Shown in pieces: positions 21,874 through 29,382 of a stretch of 64,000 nucleotides of DNA. The position numbers were made by a program, and so were the translations under genes. This DNA is from Brucella pseudintermedia (GTDB lineage: Bacteria > Pseudomonadota > Alphaproteobacteria > Rhizobiales > Rhizobiaceae). Below the pieces are notes generated by a model. The model did not search any database and was not told the DNA's origin. It saw only the letters and a program-made list of their open reading frames with translations. The stretch spans positions 310,001 through 374,000 of the forward strand of contig NZ_WBWE01000002.1 of NCBI RefSeq assembly GCF_008932435.1, written 5' to 3'. Position 1 is the first letter of the stretch. Every line of letters begins with the position of its first letter.

Positions 21874-23132
21874 GCTGCAGCATTTTCCTCAACAGAATTG
21901 TCGTTGGCAGGGGGTTGAGCGATCGCCGGTTGCGTCCCCAACGGAACGGTGGCACCCTGAATATGAAGCTGATCCGCCGCCCCGCCCTTGGCTGGCAAGT
22001 TTTCCAGAGAACGCACTTCATCTGGTGTCCGGATACCGTTTTGGATTGCCACCCCATAACCGTCCATGCGGCTCTTGAAGTCACCACGGAGAAGCCCGTC
22101 CAGATTGTGACGGATGTAACGCGTACCACCCGCGACCTCGAATATCTTCAGGTTCATCTCGTCTTCGAGAGCCTTGGCCCATTGCATGATCAGGTGCTTG
22201 ACGAGATGCAGATCCTGCTGTTCCGCATTCGAAAAACTAGCATGCGTAAGATCCTGCAAGAATACAGGTGGAAGTTGCCAAGTGCGGGCGATTTCTTCGA
22301 CCTGAAAGCGGCGCGCGTCGATCATCTGGCCCTTGGCGGGGTCATAGCCAACCTGGGTCAACTTGTGGCCAGGCGGCATTGGAAAGATCGGCTTTTCGCT
22401 CTTTCGGGCTTCGTCAATTGCGCGATGAATATCGCCCATCGCCCGTTGCATGGCCGCCCCGCCTTGCGGCAGAGGGCCTTCTAGAGCTAGAGGAGGAACG
22501 CCGCCGCCGGCGAAGAAGTTCGACCCGTAGTCATTCATGGCGATGGCAAGCTGAATCGCCTTGGCTGCCTGAGCGATAGGGCCGAAATGTCGAATTCCAT
22601 CGGCCCGCAACATGAACGGCACGTCTATGACGTCGGCGGCTGGATATTCCTTGTTGTCAAATCGATAGACAACAGCCAGACCTTTTCGCTTGACGGTGGT
22701 TTTGGTCGGGTCCATCGGCCACAAAGCCAAAACTTCTTTTCCCGATCGCTCGATCCAAGCCAGACCACGGCCGCCGGTAAAAACTTGCTGCCAAAAGTAC
22801 TGCCAGAACTTGAAAGCGCCCATATCCGAGTTGGGGGCTGTGTTCACAACGGTCTCAAGCTTTCCGCCCAGGCGTTTAGAACCGCCTTTGCCATCACGAT
22901 AAGCGTGACGAGGCAAAGCGGCCATCGTACGGGATAGAAACGAAACCGCAGCAAGAACCGCAGGAACGGTCAAGGCGCTTTCGATCGTGACAGATGGAAG
23001 GTTTACTGGTTGGACGCCAAAGTAAGCCAGGAAATTTTCAGCGCTAACCGGTACACCCGCGTTTTCAGGGCTGGCGCGCTGCTCGATATCGGCTTCTCGT
23101 CGCGAACGCGAGAACCGCTGAAGTATCCTCAT
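21870..23132 (-). CDS. HK97-family portal protein, 420 aa
   Basis: It shows family landmarks: SFLSRTMAALPRHAYRDGKG, WQYFWQQVFTGGRGLAWIER, and the stem region ARTWQLPPVFLQDLTHASFSN with QWAKALEDEMN. It forms the dodecameric DNA gate at one head vertex and binds the terminase. It overlaps both TerL (four bases) and the protease (four bases), giving a tightly coupled packaging/head operon. The Asn/Ala-rich C-terminus looks flexible. Confidence 0.95.
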   Translation of the reverse strand: MRILQRFSRSRREADIEQRASPENAGVPVSAENFLAYFGVQPVNLPSVTIESALTVPAVLAAVSFLSRTMAALPRHAYRDGKGGSKRLGGKLETVVNTAPNSDMGAFKFWQYFWQQVFTGGRGLAWIERSGKEVLALWPMDPTKTTVKRKGLAVVYRFDNKEYPAADVIDVPFMLRADGIRHFGPIAQAAKAIQLAIAMNDYGSNFFAGGGVPPLALEGPLPQGGAAMQRAMGDIHRAIDEARKSEKPIFPMPPGHKLTQVGYDPAKGQMIDARRFQVEEIARTWQLPPVFLQDLTHASFSNAEQQDLHLVKHLIMQWAKALEDEMNLKIFEVAGGTRYIRHNLDGLLRGDFKSRMDGYGVAIQNGIRTPDEVRSLENLPAKGGAADQLHIQGATVPLGTQPAIAQPPANDNSVEENAAA

Positions 23133-25003
23133 GAGGCTGCTTTCGTTAGAGTAAATTCCGGGTCATCCCAAGGCGACAGCGAGGTCGTGACCACGACAGG
23201 TGTATCGGCTGCAAAACCCGTAACCATGGCCAGAGCCACGGCAGCATCGATGCGCACCGATGCTTTGGTTTTCACGAACCATCGATTGTCGAGCGGATCG
23301 CGATCGAAGGTGGCGCCCATCAGGGCGGTCATGAGCACTGGATTACGCCGAACCCTGACGCGACCATCGATAATGGCGTTCTCAAGCTCCGTGACAGATC
23401 CTGGCATCCACATGCCTCTAGGCTCGGGTAAACCGGCTGCTTTCGCCGCTTCGATCTTCTTTTCGCTGGCTTTCGCGCGAACTTTGCCGCCCTGTGGATG
23501 CGGGATGTGCTCGACTTCAACGCCGATTGCGTCCAGTTCCTCGCGGAACTTGTCATAAGCGTATCGGTCGTATGCGATGCCCTCTATGTCAAATTCCTGC
23601 GACAATTGCGCGACCCGCTGCGCGACGAAGTCGAACCTAATTCGCTTTCCAGGTGAGGCGTTCAGAAACCCCTGTTCCACCCACACGTCATACGGCGCCT
23701 TGTCGGCTAGGGCTCTGGCTTTCAGCGTTTCCGCTGGTGTCCATGCTTCGATCCATGCATCGAAGGTGGGAAGTTCGATTGTGCTGCCGTCTTCACGCTC
23801 CATGGTCTTAGTGCCAGTTTTCACAGCGCAGGCAAGGGCCGTCATATCGCGCGCGGCGGACAAGTCGACGGAAAGGAACAACTGCTTACCGCGATGCTCT
23901 TCAATCGGGTCTAAGTCATCCATAACGGCTTCAACAGTATCGCGTGGCATCCAAGCCTTGTCGGCAGAGGTCCAGACGCAAAAATGCAGCCGAAGAATGC
24001 CGTTCAGTTTGCCCGGTATCTGCTTGGCCTGGTCAACTACACCAGCCAGATACTTCTCGGTCAAAATCACACCAAGAAGCGGATTAGCCTTCTTCCAGCA
24101 AGACTGATCTTCGAGCGGGTCGTCACCCTTGTCCAGAGCGCAGACATAGGCGAATGTCGTGTCGTCGATCACCTCACCGACATAACTGAAGTCGTCATCA
24201 GGCGTTTTCGTGCCAGCCGCTACCCGAACCGCGTGCTCATGTTCCTCCCAGCAAACGCTATTTCGGTCACTGCCCGAATTCGTGATCATGAAAAGCAGCG
24301 GCTGCTGTCGAAATTTGAAACCGCGCTCAAGCATTTCCATGACCGATCGGTCTGGATGCTCGTGCACCTCGTCGCACAAAGCGTAGTGCGGTCTGGGGCC
24401 ACTGCCGGTTTTGCCTGCATCCTTGGAAATCGGGCGAAAAAATGCCTTTTTCTCAAGAAAGGCGATATTGAACTCGCGTCCAATGCCGCCGCTGAAGGTT
24501 ATGCGTTTTGACAGTTTTGGAGCTGCCCTTGCCATTTTAACGGCATCCTGAAACAGGATCTGGGCCTGCTCCTTTTTCGCGCCGGCTGCATAAATTTGCG
24601 CGCCCGCCTCGCCGTCTGACATCAGCCCATAGAGGCCGAGGCCACCTGCAAAGGGTGACTTGCCGTTACCTTTGCCTTCCTCGATATAGACACGGCGAAA
24701 ACGACGATTGCCGTCTGAATCCACCCAACCGAAGATCGAGCCCAGCTTGAAAGCCTGTGAGGCATGCAGCTTGAACGGCTTACCGTCGAACTGACCGTCG
24801 TTCAGCTTCAGTCGCTCTTCGAAGAACCGCATCGCACGATTGGCTTTAGCGTCATCCCAAAAATAACCGCGTTCATGTGCTTGTGCCAGATCGTCGAAAT
24901 GGCGTTGGCAGGCGTTCCGAACATGCGGCCCCGCAACTTCAACACCATCGAGCACGGCGCGCGCGTAAGCATTCACGCGATCAAGCGCCGGCGTCTTAGT
25001 CAT
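23129..25003 (-). CDS. terminase large subunit, 624 aa
   Basis: The N-terminal packaging ATPase has a Walker A-like EEGKGNGKSP near residue 110 and a Walker B region HYALCDEVHEHPD; the C-terminal nuclease has acidic residues in FLSVDLSAARDMTA, IAYDRYAYDKF and VRIDAAVALAM. It cuts concatemers and pumps DNA into proheads. The size and motifs fit the HK97-like Terminase_1 group, which usually makes cohesive ends. It overlaps TerS by eight bases and the portal gene by four. Confidence 0.95.
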   Translation of the reverse strand: MTKTPALDRVNAYARAVLDGVEVAGPHVRNACQRHFDDLAQAHERGYFWDDAKANRAMRFFEERLKLNDGQFDGKPFKLHASQAFKLGSIFGWVDSDGNRRFRRVYIEEGKGNGKSPFAGGLGLYGLMSDGEAGAQIYAAGAKKEQAQILFQDAVKMARAAPKLSKRITFSGGIGREFNIAFLEKKAFFRPISKDAGKTGSGPRPHYALCDEVHEHPDRSVMEMLERGFKFRQQPLLFMITNSGSDRNSVCWEEHEHAVRVAAGTKTPDDDFSYVGEVIDDTTFAYVCALDKGDDPLEDQSCWKKANPLLGVILTEKYLAGVVDQAKQIPGKLNGILRLHFCVWTSADKAWMPRDTVEAVMDDLDPIEEHRGKQLFLSVDLSAARDMTALACAVKTGTKTMEREDGSTIELPTFDAWIEAWTPAETLKARALADKAPYDVWVEQGFLNASPGKRIRFDFVAQRVAQLSQEFDIEGIAYDRYAYDKFREELDAIGVEVEHIPHPQGGKVRAKASEKKIEAAKAAGLPEPRGMWMPGSVTELENAIIDGRVRVRRNPVLMTALMGATFDRDPLDNRWFVKTKASVRIDAAVALAMVTGFAADTPVVVTTSLSPWDDPEFTLTKAAS

Positions 25004-25373
25004 CTACCAAATCATCCTTTTCCTCGCCGCTATCTGGCATGGAGACCTTAGTTGCATCGGATGGCGTAGCGCCCATTTGACCGAGACACTGCCGCAGGAG
25101 GTTCAACGCTTGCACGCCGACTTCCTCATTCGCGATAACGCGCGTTCGGATCGTAGTGGCGATTTCGAGAAGCGATCTATGTGAGCCATTCAGCCAAGGC
25201 AGTTCCTTCGCAAACAAGTTCCAGACTTTGGCCTGCTCGGCATTCATCCATTTCGGCGCCCTACCGATATCGGTCGCCGCTTTCGGTTCTTTCCGTCCCT
25301 TGAAGCGGGTCGGGTGCGTAACGTTTCTCCCCTCCGCCTCCGCCTTGGCGAGGGGATTTCTAGGTCTAGCCAT
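24996..25373 (-). CDS. terminase small subunit (P27-like), 125 aa
   Basis: A basic N-terminus (MARPRNPLAKAEAEGRNVTH) is followed by APKWMNAEQAKVWNLFAKEL and a helical region ending in acidic residues (SGEEKDDLVDD), the pattern of P27-type small terminases. It recognises the packaging site and delivers it to TerL. It overlaps TerL by eight bases. A perfect 12-bp palindrome lies 91 bases upstream of its start. Confidence 0.85.
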   Translation of the reverse strand: MARPRNPLAKAEAEGRNVTHPTRFKGRKEPKAATDIGRAPKWMNAEQAKVWNLFAKELPWLNGSHRSLLEIATTIRTRVIANEEVGVQALNLLRQCLGQMGATPSDATKVSMPDSGEEKDDLVDD

Positions 25374-25463
25374 GAAATCCTCATCTCAACATCTGAATTG
25401 GTTGCGTGTGTGCTGTCGCCCATCGCCGGTTCCCCGCTGTCGACGATCGGAGAGACCGAGATA

Positions 25464-25475
25464 GCCCCCGGGGGC
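25464..25475. other. 12-bp GC palindrome upstream of terS (possible cos region)
   Basis: GCCCCCGGGGGC is a perfect palindrome in the 119-base gap between the HNH gene and terS. In HK97-like phages with an HNH protein, the cohesive-end site is often in this neighbourhood. This is inference from position only. Confidence 0.3.
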
Positions 25476-25492
25476 GTGTCTTTTCGGTCACA

Positions 25493-25798
25493 TCACCCGA
25501 TGGGCCACCCTTCGGCGTCGAATCTGATGACAGTCTGACCAAGGTCTTCGCGCTGGGCGTCGCGGTCGTGATGCTCCTTGCAAAGTGACACGAAAGGTCC
25601 GGTCCAGAAGCGCTTCTCATCGCCCTTGTGCCCACCGTCACCGTGATGCACGACTGTGGCGGGTTCTACGATCTCCGATTGCAGGCAGTATTCGCAGAGA
25701 GGCTGCATTCGAAGCTGGGCTTCGCGGATGCGTCTCCACTTGGCTGACTTATAAAGCGCGCGGTATTTCTTCGCCTCAGCGCTGCGTGGGTCGGTCAT
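25493..25798 (-). CDS. HNH endonuclease, 100 aa
   Basis: It has the classic small phage HNH fold: KYRALYKSAKWRRIREAQLR, Zn ligands in PLCEYCLQSE, the catalytic ATVVHHGDGGHKGDE, and LCKEHHDRDAQRE with the second Cys/His set. Such proteins sit beside the terminase in HK97-like phages and stimulate specific cleavage by TerL. Its start overlaps the stop of the preceding gene (ATGA). Frames extending further upstream were not used. Confidence 0.92.
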   Translation of the reverse strand: MTDPRSAEAKKYRALYKSAKWRRIREAQLRMQPLCEYCLQSEIVEPATVVHHGDGGHKGDEKRFWTGPFVSLCKEHHDRDAQREDLGQTVIRFDAEGWPIG

Positions 25799-26061
25799 TG
25801 TGCCGAGCCAAACGTGGGCGGCGCTGGCCGGGGAAGATGGCCACCGAACTCTGCCCATTGCGAAAGGTCATTGATACCACCTTTGCGCGGGCCGAGACGT
25901 GCGAAGGAAATCTCGCGCTGAAGTCGACACAAGCCCTTAAGCCTGAATTGCCTGTCAGCTTCCTGCTCATCCGCCGTGGCTATCCGCGGCATCGTCAGTT
26001 TGTTTCGCTTGAACGCGGACTCGAGCCTGCGCTGCAGATCATCCAAACGTGGGTCAGTCAT
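25795..26061 (-). CDS. hypothetical protein of the packaging operon, 88 aa
   Basis: A charged, soluble protein: a first helix DPRLDDLQRRLESAFKRNKL, and the rest without recognised features. It is the first gene of the packaging and head operon and overlaps the HNH gene by four bases. It may be a terminase accessory, but nothing in its sequence shows this. Confidence 0.6.
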   Translation of the reverse strand: MTDPRLDDLQRRLESAFKRNKLTMPRIATADEQEADRQFRLKGLCRLQREISFARLGPRKGGINDLSQWAEFGGHLPRPAPPTFGSAQ

Positions 26062-26371
26062 GTATCACCTCATGAATTGGGCAGCCGACGCGGTTCATCA
26101 ATCCGTTCGGCTGTATGCGGGCCCATGCCCTTGAAGATTGGTTGCAGGGGTCGGACTTGCACCGACGATCTCAAGGGTGCTGAAACTGTGTGGGCTTGTT
26201 TTGCCACGCTATCCAACTGGCGTGCGGTCCGTGGCGCGACCACGTAAGAAGAAACCAAAACACCGGGGAGCGCCGGGGACAGCGCTCAACCCGGTGAGGG
26301 CTGCTACAACGGGAGGAGAAACCGTCTTCACAGCTACAGCGTGGGGAAAGGAGCAAACCCACGCTGATCTG
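26062..26371. other. gap between early and late phage operons
   Basis: About 300 bases without a convincing gene. The minus strand at about 26145-26172 looks like a tRNA 3' end (GTCGG-TGCAAGT-CCGAC, then CCCTGCA and ACCA), but no matching 5' acceptor strand is present, so it is not a functional tRNA. The late promoter is probably in this gap; I could not pick out convincing -35/-10 boxes. Confidence 0.4.
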
Positions 26372-26404
26372 AAATAGAAAAAGCCCGGCTTGCGACCGGG
26401 CTTT
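26372..26404 (-). terminator. intrinsic terminator of the early operon
   Basis: Minus strand AAAGCCCGG-TCGCAAG-CCGGGCTTT followed by TTCTATTTC. It lies about 57 bases past the stop of the last early gene and separates early from late transcription. Confidence 0.85.
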
Positions 26405-26460
26405 CGTATGTAATTCTCGTCTCCCTGATACGGATGGCAGCGGGTTTCACGTACACATCA

Positions 26461-27759
26461 CTATGCGGCTCGCTTGTATTGCCGTGCTTCCAATTGCTCG
26501 CGGGCACGCTGAACATTCCGAATGGCCTGCTTCGCCTCTTTCCGCTGGCGCGTTTTTATCTTTTGCCATGCGACACGGAGAGCGCCGATGGACGCATAAA
26601 CAAGTTCCTTACCGACAGATGATGCTTGGCGATGTTTATAGCCTCGGGCCTCGCCGATCTCTGTCAGTGTCTTGCCGGCGAGTACCGCATCCTCAAAGGC
26701 ATCCAGTCCAATGCCGAGAGACGCACGCAATTCCTCCAGAACAGGTCGCATATCGATTTTTGCGATCATGACGTTCTCATTGAATTTCACGGAAAACGGG
26801 CGTGCTTTGACCTTCGTATCATCATCAGCTTTTACATACTGCTTCTGTGGATGCGTCCATCCAAGGTCCGACTTGCTGCGTTTGCGAACGCTACCATACT
26901 TGATTTCGCCACCGGGAATATCTGTCGTCGGCCAATCATTGGCTGCCGCTTGGTCGATTTCGTCAGTAGTCATCTTATCGGACGTGAACTCTTTTTCCAT
27001 GCTGGCATCATATCCATAGTCGATACCTTGCAACGGATTGCTGGCAATCAGACCACACAACCCGCGATACAGTTCGACAACCTCGATATCGTCATGGCGA
27101 TGATCGCGGCGAAGTTGCCGCAACAGTTCCCAACCCTGTTGAGGCTCATTGTCATTGGCCGCAGATTCGAGCAGCTCTGTGTGACGGCTGTTTGCTTTTT
27201 CCAGTGCCGCGGTCAGGTCTTCTTCGGCTACAACACGCCGATACCAAGCAATCGCCCGGCCGAGTTCACGTTCTTGCGGTGAATGTTCTTCCTTCATTTT
27301 CCCCTCCGTCCAAGTTTTGGCGATGCGCACTTTCTGGCCTGAAATACTCCGCCAAGCCGCAGTACGCGGGTCAGTTACTGACGACCGGCGCGTCACCTTG
27401 CGCGGCTCAGGCATTGGAAGGCCGTGTTCGTCACGGACCAGTGCGCCGGACTGGTCTCGCAGCCAGCGGGTGCGTGTCCGGTAAGGATTCTGAACCGGTC
27501 CGGCTGGAGCCGCAAAAATATTGACCGGTGCCGTGGGGCGCCCAAAGATTGCGCCCTCTCGGCTTTCCTTTAGAGCGAGATGAGTGTCGTGCGCATCCGT
27601 AGCAGCGTTCTCAATTCCCATTTCGCGGCGCAGGTATTGTCGCTTGGTTGCAGGGTCGCGGCGACCAAGTAGGCCGTTCCGTAGGACAGTCAGCCAATTT
27701 ACGTATTGGCCCGGCTCAAGCTCGATCATCAGCGAGGCATCGGCTGACGTGGCGCTCAT
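26461..27759 (-). CDS. phage protein with C-terminal HTH, possible late regulator, 432 aa
   Basis: The N-terminal two thirds are not recognised. Residues about 350-400 look like a sigma-70 region 4-type helix-turn-helix (LGIGLDAFEDAVLAGKTLTE, then IGEARGYKHRQASSVGKELV), and the extreme C-terminus is basic. It is the last early gene, just before the terminator and the late operon, where many phages encode their late activator. Late control is therefore inferred from position and HTH only. It overlaps the preceding gene by four bases. Confidence 0.6.
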   Translation of the reverse strand: MSATSADASLMIELEPGQYVNWLTVLRNGLLGRRDPATKRQYLRREMGIENAATDAHDTHLALKESREGAIFGRPTAPVNIFAAPAGPVQNPYRTRTRWLRDQSGALVRDEHGLPMPEPRKVTRRSSVTDPRTAAWRSISGQKVRIAKTWTEGKMKEEHSPQERELGRAIAWYRRVVAEEDLTAALEKANSRHTELLESAANDNEPQQGWELLRQLRRDHRHDDIEVVELYRGLCGLIASNPLQGIDYGYDASMEKEFTSDKMTTDEIDQAAANDWPTTDIPGGEIKYGSVRKRSKSDLGWTHPQKQYVKADDDTKVKARPFSVKFNENVMIAKIDMRPVLEELRASLGIGLDAFEDAVLAGKTLTEIGEARGYKHRQASSVGKELVYASIGALRVAWQKIKTRQRKEAKQAIRNVQRAREQLEARQYKRAA

Positions 27760-28295
27760 GCTGCTCCTCCGTCGCGAAGGTCAGGACGCTGCGCATACAG
27801 TTTGGCCCGCGATATCCGCTTCCCGCGCCAAGCGCCGTCATTATGTTGCTCAGCTGCGTCCATCGGCTCGGGAGAATACGACCTGACGCCAACGGGCCGA
27901 GGTTCGCGAAATGGCACCTTTAAATCTGACGCTCGCCAAGCTGCCCGACATGATGCTGTAAGCCGTGCGACCTTGGCCTGTAGTTCCTCCAAAACAGACC
28001 GCTGGCGCGTGTCGTTGGACTGACGGCGGTAAGCCGCAGAAATTTGATAGATCGCGCCAAGCAACGCCGCAGATACCCAGGCTTTCGATTGCGAGAGTTG
28101 AGTGTATACGGGATTAGCTGGAAGCTCTGATAGCGACCATCCTTCTACAAAGGCAAGTTCGGCCAATCGCTGAAACGGGATGGTCGGGCGGTTTTTGTCG
28201 GCCGCCCATTTTTCGGCGATCGTATGCAGTTCCAGGCGCTCTAACTCTGGAACGCCAAAAAGGGCAGCGTGAATATTCTTCTGCAAATGAGACAT
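27756..28295 (-). CDS. hypothetical phage early protein, 179 aa
   Basis: A soluble protein with a helical middle (AWVSAALLGAIYQISAAYRR) and a long Arg/Glu-rich helix (RSVLEELQAKVARLTASCRA). It overlaps the possible late regulator by four bases. No domain is recognised. The C-terminal GKRISRAKLYAQRPDLRDGG is basic and might contact nucleic acid. Confidence 0.65.
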   Translation of the reverse strand: MSHLQKNIHAALFGVPELERLELHTIAEKWAADKNRPTIPFQRLAELAFVEGWSLSELPANPVYTQLSQSKAWVSAALLGAIYQISAAYRRQSNDTRQRSVLEELQAKVARLTASCRAAWRASDLKVPFREPRPVGVRSYSPEPMDAAEQHNDGAWRGKRISRAKLYAQRPDLRDGGAA

Positions 28296-28366
28296 GAAGT
28301 TCCTCGTGTTGTGGTGTCGGCTGGTGAGGCCTATTGTGATGGTGTGGTGGTTTGATAAATGCGGTG

Positions 28367-29086
28367 TTAATGGCTTTGCAGAAACCTGTCGGCCTCTTCG
28401 TCCGCATCGACGCAGGGAAGTCCGATAGATTGTGCCAGCGCCTGGGCATCATCTCTCGATAGCCATGCCGGGGGGATATAAGTTCTACGCTCTTTGCAAA
28501 GGGCTACCATCCTCCTGATATCTTTTTCATATCCGGGCATGCGCTGCATTTTTACGCCCCATGATGAGGTTGCTACCCACGCCTCATGGACGAGCGCGAC
28601 GTCGACTGGAGTTTCAGATACCCACCAGTCTTCTGGGTTGTCGCCGTACTCAATCGCAGATTCATTCAGGTCACGCCCTTCAGCGGTGCAGTATCCGTAA
28701 TGATCCGTCCAACGGATGACGCCAATATCTTCAACACGAAAACCTAGCGCCATCCGGCGGAGCGATATCGCAGAAGCCTCGCGATCTGAAAGTACGATAT
28801 TCGCAACCTCTCCCGTCTCTTGATTTTTGCCACAGAAGGTAATTTTTCGAAGGCAGTGAGGAACATCAATTCTCGACGTAAACCACGCCAGCGGAGGGAA
28901 ATCCTTACAGGGCCGTCGCGCTTCAACGCTCTGTGAAATGTGCTTCCCCATATGAGGGTGAAAAGCCGGATTACCCTGTCCTTCCAATTCAATCTTTCCG
29001 GACATCCAGATAAGGTTCGTTCGTAAGATGCTGGTGTGATGAAACACAATCTGCGGACCAGATTTTTTTCGTTTGGCTTCGCCCAT
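28367..29086 (-). CDS. hypothetical phage protein with MGEAKRKK start, 239 aa
   Basis: The N-terminus MGEAKRKKSG is one often found on phage and plasmid proteins. The body has several Trp residues (MALGFRVEDIGVIRWTDHYG, DNPEDWWVSETPVDVALVHE) but no recognised catalytic motif. GGAGGAATATTT before this ATG sets the start; the longer frame has no site. It lies downstream of a repeat-flanked A+T-rich region. The function is unknown. Confidence 0.65.
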   Translation of the reverse strand: MGEAKRKKSGPQIVFHHTSILRTNLIWMSGKIELEGQGNPAFHPHMGKHISQSVEARRPCKDFPPLAWFTSRIDVPHCLRKITFCGKNQETGEVANIVLSDREASAISLRRMALGFRVEDIGVIRWTDHYGYCTAEGRDLNESAIEYGDNPEDWWVSETPVDVALVHEAWVATSSWGVKMQRMPGYEKDIRRMVALCKERRTYIPPAWLSRDDAQALAQSIGLPCVDADEEADRFLQSH

Positions 29087-29192
29087 AAATATTCCTCCGT
29101 TTGCGCCGCGTTCTGTCAAACTCCTCGCGCGCGCGTGAATACACGCAAAAATGACGTCTACTTTTGCCTTTTTGGGTGACACCCTATGTATT

Positions 29193-29269
29193 CTCCACCC
29201 CATCTTTATATAACTATATGATATATATATATTTTTCTATATATATACGTAGGTAAAGGTGGGGTGGAA
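29193..29269. repeat. A+T-rich core flanked by inverted repeats (possible phage origin)
   Basis: CTCCACCCCATCTTTA (29193-29208) and TAAAGGTGGGGTGGAA (29254-29269) are inverted copies differing at two positions. Between them is an almost pure A/T alternating stretch. Two more GGGGTGG copies follow within 50 bases. It lies in the only gap next to the primase/helicase gene. Origin function is inference. Confidence 0.5.
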
Positions 29270-29382
29270 GGGTGGGGTAAAGGCAGTCAAAAGACGGGGT
29301 GGAATTACCAATGAACAGGGATGGGCATTGAATTCCCTCTCCCTATCTTCCCCGCGCCGTCCAACCGCTCTTTTACCATTGG

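Noticed and set aside
26140-26240. tRNA-like sequence on the minus strand (T-arm GTCGG-TGCAAGT-CCGAC, CCA end, D-arm-like ACGCCAGTTGGATAGCGT)
   Set aside because: No 5' acceptor strand pairs with CCCTGCA, the T-loop lacks the usual TTC, and no anticodon arm of normal shape can be placed. At most it is a decayed tRNA.
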